Source: a virus. From it: a stretch of 34,026 nt of DNA. A program made the position numbers and the translations under genes. The stretch lies in the IMG/VR virus record IMGVR_UViG_3300020021_000031, positions 1 through 34,026 of that record, one strand, 5' to 3'. The notes under the pieces were generated by a model. That model saw only the letters and a program-made list of their open reading frames with translations, was not told the DNA's origin and did no database searches. Below, in pieces: positions 15,981 through 24,170 of this stretch (positions are counted from its first letter, which is position 1; the number at the start of each line of letters is the position of its first letter).

Positions 15981-16009
15981 GACAGGGGCTTTTCGGCCCC
16001 TGTCTTTTT
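15981..16009 (+). terminator. Strong rho-independent terminator
   Basis: GACAGGGGC (15981-15989) and GCCCCTGTC (15996-16004) form a perfect 9-bp GC-rich stem with a 6-base loop, extended by AA/TT, and are followed directly by TTTTTA. This is a classic intrinsic terminator, 23 bases after the stop of the 193-aa gene. The next gene begins 20 bases later, so it must be expressed by read-through or from a promoter overlapping this site. Confidence 0.9.
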
Positions 16010-16029
16010 ATCAACGTGTGGAGCATGAC

Positions 16030-17499
16030 ATGCAGCGTAAAACGTATGGAGAACTTCAAGAACTCTTTGTAATGGCGTATCACAATCAAAAATGGTCCGA
16101 AGCCATTGTCTGGTCCACTGAACTTCTTGAAAGGTTTGAGAATAACCTTCAAGCTGATGGGCACCTTTCACGTATTTGGGATAATCGAGGTGTTTGCATT
16201 CAACAAATGCAGCATAATTTGGATGCCATTATAAGTTTTGACAAAGCTTTGGAATATGAAACTCATAAAGACATGCGGGCGCGAATTTATTGTAATCGAG
16301 GTGCTGCCTATTATGACATAGGGAATATAGTCAAAGCAAAGGGAAGCCTTTTTCAATCTATTGAAATTGAGGAAATACCACAGGCACTTTTGACTTTAGG
16401 AAATGCTTATAAATATGAAGGAAATATTGAAAAAGGTCTTTCTTACTACCGTAGAAGCATAGCTGTTGACCCTGAATACATTGACGGCCATTTTGTCTAT
16501 GGCATGGCTCTCCTTAGAGCGGAACATTTTGAGGAAGGTTGGAAAGAGTACGAATGGCGTTGGAAAAGCAATCAAATGCCTCCACGTAAAGTCAAATGCC
16601 CGCAGTGGAATGGTGAAGATTTAAGCAATAAAACCATTCTTGTATATGGCGAGCAGGGTTTGGGGGATATCATTCAATTCTCACGTTATGCCTCCGTACT
16701 TGCAAATCGTTATCCTCGAGTAAAAGTCATTGTTGAAGGTAGACCGCAGCTTAAACGTCTTCTTGAAACTATTCCTGATGTTTATGCAGTCATTAACATT
16801 GGTGAGAAGCTTCCAGAGCTTGACTATGCCGTGCCCATGATGACTTTGGCAGGAATATTGACTCCAAATATTGAGGCTATCCCAGTTAATGATAGGGAAT
16901 TTTATTTGAACTATCGTGATGTTGATGCATGGGCTGAAAGATTCAAACAGTTGCCCAAAGGACTCAAAGTTGGTGTTTGTTGGGCCGGTTTGAGTAGAAG
17001 GACAAATCCTGCTGCTGCTGCGGTTGATGCAATCCGTTCAACTGACTTGAAAGCTTTGGCTCCGTTGGCGAAGGTCCCCGGTATTGTGTGGGTATCGCTT
17101 CAACACGGTACCCCCGGTGAAGAAGTTAAAACTCCACCTGCTGGAATGTCCATTGCGGACTGGACCGAAGACATGTACGATTTTTATGAAACGTGCTGTG
17201 CCATTGAAAACTGCGATTTGGTCATTTCAGTTGATACGGCGGTAGTCCATGCGGCTGCGTCGTTAGGCAAGCCTACGTGGCTGCTAAGCCGCTGGGACGG
17301 GTGCTGGCGTTGGTTCGGGCCACGTGAGGATAGCCCTTGGTATCCAAGCTTGCGTCAATTTACGCAACCTGCTCCTCATGACTGGGATGGTATGTTGCAA
17401 AAAGTAGCTATAGAATTGGATAAATTCGTTAAAAGCCAAATTCAATTGAAAGCAGGACTTGACTCTGGCCAAGTAACACGATCTGCGCTATCTTCGTAA
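16030..17499 (+). CDS. TPR-glycosyltransferase (GT9/GT41-like)
   Basis: 489 residues from ATG 16030, preferred over GTG 16018 because GGAG (16020-16023) lies 6 bases upstream. Residues 1 to about 175 are TPR-like helices (WDNRGVCIQQMQHNLDAI, RIYCNRGAAYYDIGNIVKAK, LLTLGNAYKYEGNIEKGLSY, HFVYGMALLRAEHFEEGW). A glycosyltransferase-B-like part follows: ILVYGEQGLGDIIQFSRY (about 199-216), KVGVCWAGLSRRTNP, and the C-terminal nucleotide-sugar site VISVDTAVVHAAASLGKPTW with DSPWYP. This architecture is shared with bacterial TPR-GT9 proteins and with O-GlcNAc-transferase relatives, which use TPRs to bind acceptor proteins. In a virion gene cluster, an attractive inference is sugar transfer to particle proteins; host LPS modification is the alternative. 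No membrane segment. Confidence 0.85.
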   Translation: MQRKTYGELQELFVMAYHNQKWSEAIVWSTELLERFENNLQADGHLSRIWDNRGVCIQQMQHNLDAIISFDKALEYETHKDMRARIYCNRGAAYYDIGNIVKAKGSLFQSIEIEEIPQALLTLGNAYKYEGNIEKGLSYYRRSIAVDPEYIDGHFVYGMALLRAEHFEEGWKEYEWRWKSNQMPPRKVKCPQWNGEDLSNKTILVYGEQGLGDIIQFSRYASVLANRYPRVKVIVEGRPQLKRLLETIPDVYAVINIGEKLPELDYAVPMMTLAGILTPNIEAIPVNDREFYLNYRDVDAWAERFKQLPKGLKVGVCWAGLSRRTNPAAAAVDAIRSTDLKALAPLAKVPGIVWVSLQHGTPGEEVKTPPAGMSIADWTEDMYDFYETCCAIENCDLVISVDTAVVHAAASLGKPTWLLSRWDGCWRWFGPREDSPWYPSLRQFTQPAPHDWDGMLQKVAIELDKFVKSQIQLKAGLDSGQVTRSALSS

Positions 17500-17519
17500 T
17501 TTAAACAGGAGTCTGAGTT

Positions 17520-18284
17520 ATGGACGAACTTGCAAGTCATACTAGCATCCGTCGCATGGGTGAATGGGGTGGGGTGGTCAACTATGGAGGTGGTGATTCC
17601 TCGATGGTCGTCATGTTCTACATGAAAGCCGTATCCAACCCAGCCAAATCAGCTGAGGTCGGCCGACCTTATTTTGATGACAAGATTTATGTTCGTATCC
17701 ATCCCCCCGGTGAACGCCTCAACATCGTAGACAGAGAAGCAACTGATCTGGAAAAGCGCCGCTACCCGATGCAGTGGCAGCAATTTCAACAGAACGCTCC
17801 TCAAGTGTCAGATGGTACCCCCGTAGACATGCTGTTTGCTGCCTCACCGGCCACCGCTGGTGCCCTTAAGGCTTCTGGCGTGCATACAGTGGAGCAGTTG
17901 GCCAAACTCTCAGCACACGCCATTGAAACCATTGGGATGGGCTGTCAGCAATGGGTGAACGAAGCTGTTCGCTATCTTGAGGTAGCGAATAAAGGTGTCA
18001 AAGCTAGTCAGCTTAAACAGATCCTTGAGGAAAAGGATCGTGAAATTCATAGCCTCAAGAACAAGCTTGACTTGGTTCAATCTGAACTCAAGAATATTCG
18101 AGCTAATCAGGAAAATGCCGTTACCATGGCTGATGTCCAACAATTGCTGGCCAATCAGGGTGGTGGAATGAAGCGTGGTGTATTTTCTCCCGGTGGTAAT
18201 TTTGATGCTCAGACTGCGCAGATCAACGCAGTACGTCAAATGCCAAAGGCCGATCCTAAGCGTTCCCGCACACGCCTCAAATAA
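17520..18284 (+). CDS. HhH-like and coiled-coil phage protein
   Basis: 254 residues with SD AGGAG. The N-terminal ~85 residues are a compact beta-rich domain (MVVMFYMKAVSNPAKSAEVG, DKIYVRIHPPGE). A segment with helix-hairpin-helix character follows (ALKASGVHTVEQLAKLSAHA, about 121-140), then a coiled coil (LKQILEEKDREIHSLKNKLD) and a basic disordered tail (ADPKRSRTRLK). HhH motifs often bind DNA non-specifically, so an internal head or packaging role is possible. The family looks conserved among related phages, but I know no assigned function. Confidence 0.75.
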   Translation: MDELASHTSIRRMGEWGGVVNYGGGDSSMVVMFYMKAVSNPAKSAEVGRPYFDDKIYVRIHPPGERLNIVDREATDLEKRRYPMQWQQFQQNAPQVSDGTPVDMLFAASPATAGALKASGVHTVEQLAKLSAHAIETIGMGCQQWVNEAVRYLEVANKGVKASQLKQILEEKDREIHSLKNKLDLVQSELKNIRANQENAVTMADVQQLLANQGGGMKRGVFSPGGNFDAQTAQINAVRQMPKADPKRSRTRLK

Positions 18285-18296
18285 GGAGTCATTTAA

Positions 18297-18668
18297 ATGC
18301 CTGTAGCAACTGCTGACGCGCTAATGGGTCTTGGCCTTCCTGCGCAATTGGCTCAACTGTTGGGGGGTAACCCGAACCAGTTGACTACGACTGGTACCGC
18401 AGTAGGAACCGCTGCTTTAATTAAGAGCACGAATACTGAGCTATTGACCGCTGCTTCTCAAACTGGTGCTATTCTTCCTGCTTCACCAGATAACGCTAAC
18501 GTCATGGTTCCGTATATGGTTGCTAATCCGACAGCTACGACCGGCGTTCTTTATCCTCCCACTGGTCACACTATAAATGGTACGACCAGTGTGAACGTTG
18601 CACAAAATAAGCACGTTCTTGCGTGGCAGTACAAGCCTACGAAGTGGGCTGCTCTTGTATCCGCATAA
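18297..18668 (+). CDS. 123-aa virion-like protein, tandem paralogue 1
   Basis: 123 residues with SD AAGGAG. Low charge, Thr/Ala/Gly-rich. Paralogous to the next gene: both start with an ALMGLGLP motif and a short helix (AQLAQLLGG or GELAAIVGA), both have a PTGHTIN/PVGHTLN turn, and both end in QNKxxxxWQYKPxxWAxxxS. Two adjacent copies suggest a surface or tail protein made in two versions, possibly forming a hetero-oligomer. Function not recognised. Confidence 0.75.
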   Translation: MPVATADALMGLGLPAQLAQLLGGNPNQLTTTGTAVGTAALIKSTNTELLTAASQTGAILPASPDNANVMVPYMVANPTATTGVLYPPTGHTINGTTSVNVAQNKHVLAWQYKPTKWAALVSA

Positions 18669-18679
18669 AGGGGATTAAA

Positions 18680-19054
18680 ATGATTGGTGGAAATACGGTT
18701 GCCCTTATGGGTTTGGGCCTGCCCGGCGAATTGGCAGCCATTGTAGGTGCGGATTATCAACTTGTTGTCGGTATTGGCACTGCACAGGTTGGCGCTCGTT
18801 CCATTGTAGGTGACAATGCAGAGCTTAATGTTTCTGTTGGTCAGACAGCTGTTATACTTCCTTTTGTTCAAGCAGTTGCGGAACCAGTCTTTGCCTTCAA
18901 TAGCAGCTCCACTGCTACATCTGCTTTAGTATTCGTTCCTGTTGGTCATACACTTAATAATACTCTCAATGCGAGTCTTGCTGTTCCACAGAATAAGGCT
19001 GCAATTTTTTGGCAATATAAGCCAAAGTTTTGGGCTTCGATTCTATCGGTATAA
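18680..19054 (+). CDS. 124-aa virion-like protein, tandem paralogue 2
   Basis: 124 residues from ATG 18680, chosen because GGGG precedes it (18669-18672) and an earlier in-frame ATG at 18623 lies inside the upstream gene. Paralogue of the 18297 product; the most alike segment is the C-terminus (QNKAAIFWQYKPKFWASILS). The middle has diverged more, with Val/Ala-rich strands (GIGTAQVGARSIVGDNAEL). Ends three bases before the adaptor gene, indicating co-transcription. Confidence 0.75.
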   Translation: MIGGNTVALMGLGLPGELAAIVGADYQLVVGIGTAQVGARSIVGDNAELNVSVGQTAVILPFVQAVAEPVFAFNSSSTATSALVFVPVGHTLNNTLNASLAVPQNKAAIFWQYKPKFWASILSV

Positions 19055-19057
19055 GTT

Positions 19058-20029
19058 ATGGCATTAACACTGCTCCAGATGGTTCAGAGAGCCCAAGCTG
19101 AACTTGGGCTGCCGGTGGCTGTAAGTGTCGTGGGTAATACTGATGTTACCACGGCACAGATGTTTGCGTTGGCGAACCGTGTTCTGGACGAATTGAGGTC
19201 TATGAATGCTACTTCGGGCTGGACTGCATTACAATTCGAATATGACCTTGTAGTACCAGTGCCGCTTTTGACTACTGGAAATTTTCTGGCTCCTTTTACT
19301 AGTGTCATCAGCAATATTCCAAGTACGGCTGGGATATTGCCTAATGCCACTGCTATATCGGGGACCAATATTCCACAAGGTGCTCGCGTCGTTTCAGTGC
19401 CGGATGGGGCTACCGTCACTATGAATATGCAGTCTATTAATCCTGACGTTTCTCTTGGTGCAGATCTTATTTTTGCTCAAGATACGTTTCCTGAGCCATC
19501 CGGCTTTGATTCTTTTCAAAACCGGACTATGTGGGATAGAACTAATCATTGGGAACTGCTTGGGCCTACTTCGCCACAAGTAGACCAATGGCATAATTCA
19601 GGCATTGTCACTACTGGGCCTCGAAGGCATTTCCGGTCAGTAGGGCCGTATGTGAATAATTGGCGCATTTGGCCTCCGCCTTTTGAAATTACAGCTCCTA
19701 TTCAGTTGGTTTTTGAATACAGGTCTGTCAATGCAGTAGATGTGTCAGGTGCGGGTACATCTTTTGCTCAGTATTTTGCCAATGATCTTGATACTTGTCT
19801 TCTAAATGATCAGGCTATGGTGACTGGTATCAAGTGGATGTTTTGGGAAATTAAGGGGATGGGAAGTTATGTTACTTTGCAAAACCGTTGGGCCGATTAT
19901 GTTAATCAATTGATTGGTCAGGATGGGGCTGCGCCTACTTTGCAATTGGCTAAACGAAGGAGCCCCATCTTTATTTCACCAGCAAACGTGCAGGATGGTT
20001 TCTTCCCGGGACCATCCGGGAGTTCTTAA
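19058..20029 (+). CDS. Head-tail adaptor, P22 gp4-like
   Basis: 323 residues. The N-terminus (LTLLQMVQRAQAELGLP... VVGNTDVTTAQMFALANRVLDEL) matches the helical start of gp4-type adaptor proteins that bind the portal and complete the head of short-tailed phages. The middle is beta-rich; motifs such as WDRTNHWELLGP and NNWRIWPPP are typical of this family's later part, and the C-terminus includes LVFEYRS...FANDLDTCLLNDQAMVTGIKW. There is no SD; translation probably couples to the upstream stop three bases away. Its position before the gp10-like hub supports the call. Confidence 0.8.
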   Translation: MALTLLQMVQRAQAELGLPVAVSVVGNTDVTTAQMFALANRVLDELRSMNATSGWTALQFEYDLVVPVPLLTTGNFLAPFTSVISNIPSTAGILPNATAISGTNIPQGARVVSVPDGATVTMNMQSINPDVSLGADLIFAQDTFPEPSGFDSFQNRTMWDRTNHWELLGPTSPQVDQWHNSGIVTTGPRRHFRSVGPYVNNWRIWPPPFEITAPIQLVFEYRSVNAVDVSGAGTSFAQYFANDLDTCLLNDQAMVTGIKWMFWEIKGMGSYVTLQNRWADYVNQLIGQDGAAPTLQLAKRRSPIFISPANVQDGFFPGPSGSS

Positions 20030-20059
20030 TAGCGTGGCGTTTAACAGGAGCGTCATGCG

Positions 20060-20221
20060 ATGCCATCAGCACAATCACCATTTGCGTCGCATCTTCAGCA
20101 AGTCCTTGCCTATTTGAAAGCAGGGCATCCAGTAATTCCACCACAGCCGATGCAAGTGCCGACCCCTACTTTGCCGACTGCGCCGACACAGGCTCCCTAC
20201 TTACCAAAGACAGGGCCGTAA
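20060..20221 (+). CDS. 53-aa Pro-rich protein
   Basis: A short frame, ATG 20060 to TAA 20219-20221, with AGGAG at 20046-20050. It encodes 53 residues: a helical first half (FASHLQQVLAYLKAG) and a Pro/Thr/Gln-rich second half (PPQPMQVPTPTLPTAPTQAP). The stop is followed immediately by the ATG of the peptidase gene, so the two are probably translated together. The first half resembles the start of that peptidase (FEDIIAALKGG), hinting at a shared targeting or docking helix. Confidence 0.6.
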   Translation: MPSAQSPFASHLQQVLAYLKAGHPVIPPQPMQVPTPTLPTAPTQAPYLPKTGP

Positions 20222-21235
20222 ATGCCTGCTTTTGAGGACATCATTGCAGCATTAAAGGGAGGGCAGGCGCAGCCCGATGCCATGCCGTTCGGCGTGGGCG
20301 GCCCTGCTGAGCCCGTGCACGAGGCAACCAACATCATCAATCCTGTAGTTGGGCATGTTGCTCAAAGTGTTGCGAATGTACCGAAGCATTTAATTGATCA
20401 AGCAACACAATTTGATCCAACGGATATTCGTGGAAGCACTGAAAGGGTGGTGCCTGCGGCAACGGATACAGTTATGGCTTTAATGGGAAGAGGCATTGCT
20501 GCGCCCAAGGCTGGACTTGGTGCTTTTGGCGGTACGATGGCTAAAACAGCTGATCTTCGTCAACTTGATGCTGCCATGACACGGTCTGCTCGTGGTGCGA
20601 ATCCAGATCAAACACGTATGATGACGGGTTGGGAGCAGAACCCAATTGATCAGAAATGGCGCTTTGAAATTCCAGACAATAAAATGGCTATGAAGTTCAT
20701 GCCCCAGAAGTTGGGGGACAAAGCTACAGGGTCTATAGATTCATTGGTTAGTCATCCTGAGTTAATGAAAGCCTATCCTGATCTTAAAGGCCTTCGTCTT
20801 GATCTAACAAAAACTAAACCAGGAATAGAAGAAGGAGGATACTACCCACCACGAGGAAAGGTACCCCCACGATTTGAGGCAGATGCCCCAAATTATGCAG
20901 GCGGTAGAAGTGTTATGGGGCATGAATTGCAACATGGGATTCAAAATATTGAAGGTTTTTCGCCGGGTGGGATGCCTGAGCAGTTTATACCTCATTTTGA
21001 AAAGATCATGAGGCAGAGTGACGCTCCTTACGATCATGCACATCTTACCGATTTGGCGCATCAGTCGTATCACAACATAGCTGGTGAAGTTGAGGCTAGA
21101 AATGTTCAAAAAAGATTGGATTTTTCACCACTTCGGCGTTTGACCGAACCCCCTGTCATGACACAGGATGTCCCGTTTCATGAACAATATGATGTAAACA
21201 AGATGATAGAATTGCTTAAAAGTAGAAATAAATGA
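20222..21235 (+). CDS. HExxH metallopeptidase-like virion protein
   Basis: 337 residues. The C-terminal half has a zinc-peptidase signature: GHELQHGIQNIEGFSPGG with H234-E235-xx-H238, and a downstream acidic helix IAGEVEARNVQKR (E289/E291, a candidate third ligand). This arrangement occurs in metallopeptidase-like domains of large phage polyvalent and internal virion proteins. The N-terminal half (about 1-130) is Ala/Gly-rich and helical, similar in style to the ejection proteins downstream, suggesting that the peptidase is packed in the particle or processes its partners. Placed between the adaptor and hub genes. Overlaps the next gene by ATGA. Confidence 0.75.
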   Translation: MPAFEDIIAALKGGQAQPDAMPFGVGGPAEPVHEATNIINPVVGHVAQSVANVPKHLIDQATQFDPTDIRGSTERVVPAATDTVMALMGRGIAAPKAGLGAFGGTMAKTADLRQLDAAMTRSARGANPDQTRMMTGWEQNPIDQKWRFEIPDNKMAMKFMPQKLGDKATGSIDSLVSHPELMKAYPDLKGLRLDLTKTKPGIEEGGYYPPRGKVPPRFEADAPNYAGGRSVMGHELQHGIQNIEGFSPGGMPEQFIPHFEKIMRQSDAPYDHAHLTDLAHQSYHNIAGEVEARNVQKRLDFSPLRRLTEPPVMTQDVPFHEQYDVNKMIELLKSRNK

Positions 21236-22902
21236 GGAAGACTACAACAGTTGAGAAAATTGCCACGGCTGCACCTGACGTGCAGTCTAAGGTTATTCCT
21301 GTGCCTACTGATGGCTGGGATGCCATTTCACCCTTGGCATCTATGGATCCGAAACGTGCACCTATTCTCAATAACTGGATACCACGCCCCGGTTGGGTAG
21401 AATTGAGGCAGGGTTATTTTCCATGGGTGCTCTTGAATACCCCTACAACGCCAGTTGAGACAATAATGGTACGTCGGGCTCAAGGTGGGGAGCAGATGTT
21501 TGCTGCTGCTGGCAGTTCTATCTATGATGTCTCTATCAGTGGTGTGAGTTCGGTTGTTGTATCGGGTTTGAATTCGGCCAGATGGCAATATGTCAATTTT
21601 ACTCCGGGGGCTGGTACTACTGTTATCCAGCTTGTGAATGGGGTCGATACTCTTCGTCAATATAATGGAACAGTGTGGTCCATTCCAGCAATCACAGGGT
21701 TGCCGGGTGGTCTGTCTACGGCTGCTATAACGAATATTCATGCACAAAAACGCAGGCTTTGGTACGTCCTCGGCAATGGCACTGGCGGTGGTTCTACCGT
21801 TTGTGCCTTTATGCCAACGGATGCTATTACGGGGGCTATCGCAGGTACCCTCGATCTTGGTGCCAACTGGACCAAGGGTGGCTATCTTATTTCAATTGCT
21901 GATTGGACGATTGACGGCGGTAACGGCCCGCAAGACTATATGGTGTTTATTTCAAATCGTGGGCAAGTCAGCATCTTCAGCGGGACTGATCCTACCAATG
22001 CGGCTACTTTTACCCTTGTAGGCACTTTTGATATATCCCCGCCCATCAGCTTGCGTTGCGCTACCAAGATTGGTTCTGATGTTGCTCTTATTACGCAACA
22101 AGGCGTTGTCCCGCTTTCACAAGCGTTGCCTTATGACCCAAGTGCGGAGCGTAGTGTTGCAATTACTGCTCGTATTCAGAATGCCATGGCGCAAGCAGCC
22201 CAAGTTGGTGGGGATATGTTTGGCTGGCAATTAATAAGTTTTGCTCCACAGCAGCTTGCTATTTTAAACGTTCCCCAAACTGAGAATAACACACAAGTTC
22301 AGTTCGTCATGAATGTTCTGACAGGTGCGTGGTGCCAGTTTATTGGATGGAACGCCAATTGTTTTGAAGTCTTCCGTGATGTTTTGTATTTCGGTGGAAA
22401 TGTTGGGGATGTTAATAAGTGCTTTGTTGGAAGTACTGATTTTACCACGCCCATCCTCGCTGACATGCAATGTGCCTATAATTATTTTGATGCACCGGGT
22501 CGGTTAAAGAGAATGACAATGGCTCAGCCGTTTATTTCGGCGGGTCAAACTATCACGCCCTTTATTTCCGTAGATGCTGATTTCCATGTTCAGACACAAA
22601 ATGCTCCGCTCCAGATTTTCAATGGTGGTGCATTGTGGGATGTGGCTGTGTGGGATACTGATAAATGGTTTGGCACTGTCATCCAGACCACCTCTTGGAT
22701 AAGCACAGAGGCTATGGGGCATGCTTTAGCCATGCATCTCACTATCAATATTGCGACAGTAGCAGGGGGTAACGGCACCCTTGGTCAATTTGATTTCTCA
22801 TTTTTTGATGAAGGATTGTTTGACACAAGTTTGGATACAACTTCTATTTCTCTTCAAGTTAATGCCTTCAACTCTATCATAGAATTGGGTGGTTTCATAT
22901 GA
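21232..22902 (+). CDS. Tail hub / DNA stabilisation protein, P22 gp10-like
   Basis: 556 residues. The opening (DGWDAISPLASMDPKRAPILNNWIPRPGWVELRQG) is typical of gp10-type hub proteins of P22-like short-tailed phages ('W....sla.M....A..L.N..P....v.lR.G'). The rest is beta-rich with repeating blade-like segments (IHAQKRRLWYVLGNG, YMVFISNRGQVSIFSG, FVMNVLTGAWCQFIGWN, VFRDVLYFGGNVGDV), consistent with a beta-propeller. The role is to plug and extend the connector after packaging. Direct neighbour of the gp4-like adaptor, with only a peptidase gene and a short ORF between. Confidence 0.83.
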   Translation: MRKTTTVEKIATAAPDVQSKVIPVPTDGWDAISPLASMDPKRAPILNNWIPRPGWVELRQGYFPWVLLNTPTTPVETIMVRRAQGGEQMFAAAGSSIYDVSISGVSSVVVSGLNSARWQYVNFTPGAGTTVIQLVNGVDTLRQYNGTVWSIPAITGLPGGLSTAAITNIHAQKRRLWYVLGNGTGGGSTVCAFMPTDAITGAIAGTLDLGANWTKGGYLISIADWTIDGGNGPQDYMVFISNRGQVSIFSGTDPTNAATFTLVGTFDISPPISLRCATKIGSDVALITQQGVVPLSQALPYDPSAERSVAITARIQNAMAQAAQVGGDMFGWQLISFAPQQLAILNVPQTENNTQVQFVMNVLTGAWCQFIGWNANCFEVFRDVLYFGGNVGDVNKCFVGSTDFTTPILADMQCAYNYFDAPGRLKRMTMAQPFISAGQTITPFISVDADFHVQTQNAPLQIFNGGALWDVAVWDTDKWFGTVIQTTSWISTEAMGHALAMHLTINIATVAGGNGTLGQFDFSFFDEGLFDTSLDTTSISLQVNAFNSIIELGGFI

Positions 22903-23339
22903 AAGGCCTGCTTCTTGACTGTGATGCGCAAGTTGCTGCATGGGCATTTGAGACATATCATCGTGCCCCTATGCATGTGGATAGGGCTTTGGGAATACTA
23001 GATAATGGTTTGCTGGTTGGGGCTGTTTTGTTCACCAATTATAACACCCTTAATGCGGAATTATCCTACTATGGCAAGAGTACAGCTACTGTGGGAATAT
23101 TCCGTGCTATAGCTAGGATTGCCCTTTATGAGTTGCGCTTGGCGAGATTGACCGTTATTGTGCCGAAGCGTCCTTCTTATCTTTTGAAAAGAGTTTCAAA
23201 ACTTGGTTTCAAGTACGAAGGTGTTCAGCGTAGAAATTATGGACATACGGATTCTCCACGTAATACTGGATGTCGCTTTGTCATGTTCAGAGAAGATCTT
23301 GAGAAATTCGCAGCTGAGCATTTGAAGAAAGTTGCATAA
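22899..23339 (+). CDS. GNAT-type acetyltransferase
   Basis: 146 residues, overlapping the hub gene by ATGA. The fold signature is GNAT-like: LLVGAVLFTNYN (beta4 region), the helix GIFRAIARIALYELRLARLTVIVPKR (around the acetyl-CoA region and beta5), and LLKRVSKLGFKYEGVQRRNYG (the common 'kLGF..EG..R' motif). GNAT enzymes move acetyl groups from acetyl-CoA to amines, including protein N-termini and lysines. Phages of this class often carry a GNAT gene beside connector genes; the target is unknown. It may modify a virion protein or a host factor. Confidence 0.8.
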   Translation: MKGLLLDCDAQVAAWAFETYHRAPMHVDRALGILDNGLLVGAVLFTNYNTLNAELSYYGKSTATVGIFRAIARIALYELRLARLTVIVPKRPSYLLKRVSKLGFKYEGVQRRNYGHTDSPRNTGCRFVMFREDLEKFAAEHLKKVA

Positions 23340-24169
23340 TGTCATCTACACCTGACGCACCTGCTGTAGCAGACCCGAACACCGTAGCGGCTAATCAGCA
23401 AGCATTGAATACGACTGCCGGGCAACAATCTCAAGTTGGTTCGATGACTAGTCAGGTCACCCCTACGGGAAGTTTGACCTATAATCAGACTGGTACTTCG
23501 TCCGATGGCACGCCGCTATATACAGCGACTACTGCACTTAGCGCCCCGCAACAGCAACTGCTGGATACTTTGCAGGGGACACAAAAAATTGCTGGCCAGC
23601 AAGGTCAAAATCTTATCTCAGGTGCTAATTATGGCGGGCAACAGCCCAGTGATGTTATCGGCAATGCCACATCTGGTTTGGTCAAGGATGCAATGGCCAA
23701 ACAAGTTGCATATCTTGATCCTTATTTTTCACAACAAACCAGTCAGCTTGATACCCAATTAAGGAATCAAGGATTACTTCCCGGTCAACCGGGATACGAC
23801 AACGCCATGCGTGCCGTGCAAAACAATCAGGGGAATACGGTTACTGGTTTTGAGGCTCAGATGGAGCCTCAGATGTATCAACAGGCGTATCAGAACTACA
23901 TGACCCCGGCAGCATTGGGCGGCACTCTTGCCAATCTTGGAGCACCTAGTAATCCAACATTCCAAAATACACCACAGTTGAATATTCAACCGGCGAATTT
24001 GATAGGTGCTACAGCCAATGCGCAACAAGCAGCGGAAGCGTCGTATCAGGATCAGTTGAAACAAAGCCAGTCCATGATGTCTGGTCTTTTTGGCGTTCCA
24101 ACTGCGCTGTTGGGCGGTTGGGCGCAATCAGGTGGTTTGAGTTCCTTGTTAGGTGCGGCAGCTTTGTAA
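23339..24169 (+). CDS. Gln-rich virion protein, possible ejection component
   Basis: 276 residues starting in a TAATG overlap with the GNAT gene. Gln/Thr/Gly-rich. A segment (about 125-165) reads YLDPYFSQQTSQLDTQLRNQ then GLLPGQPGYDNAMRAVQNNQ, a pattern I associate with a recurrent phage protein located between hub and ejection genes. The C-terminus is hydrophobic and Gly-rich (GLFGVPTALLGGWAQS, LSSLLGAAAL) and could contact membrane. A role in DNA ejection or the tail tip is suggested by position; not proved. Confidence 0.72.
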   Translation: MSSTPDAPAVADPNTVAANQQALNTTAGQQSQVGSMTSQVTPTGSLTYNQTGTSSDGTPLYTATTALSAPQQQLLDTLQGTQKIAGQQGQNLISGANYGGQQPSDVIGNATSGLVKDAMAKQVAYLDPYFSQQTSQLDTQLRNQGLLPGQPGYDNAMRAVQNNQGNTVTGFEAQMEPQMYQQAYQNYMTPAALGGTLANLGAPSNPTFQNTPQLNIQPANLIGATANAQQAAEASYQDQLKQSQSMMSGLFGVPTALLGGWAQSGGLSSLLGAAAL

Positions 24170-24170
24170 G

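Noticed and set aside
18548-18597. Inverted repeat ACTGGT...ACCAGT with overlapping TCACACT...AGTGTGA.
   Set aside because: Lies within the coding sequence of the 18297 gene, the arms compete with each other, and no T-run follows, so neither a terminator nor a regulatory role can be supported.
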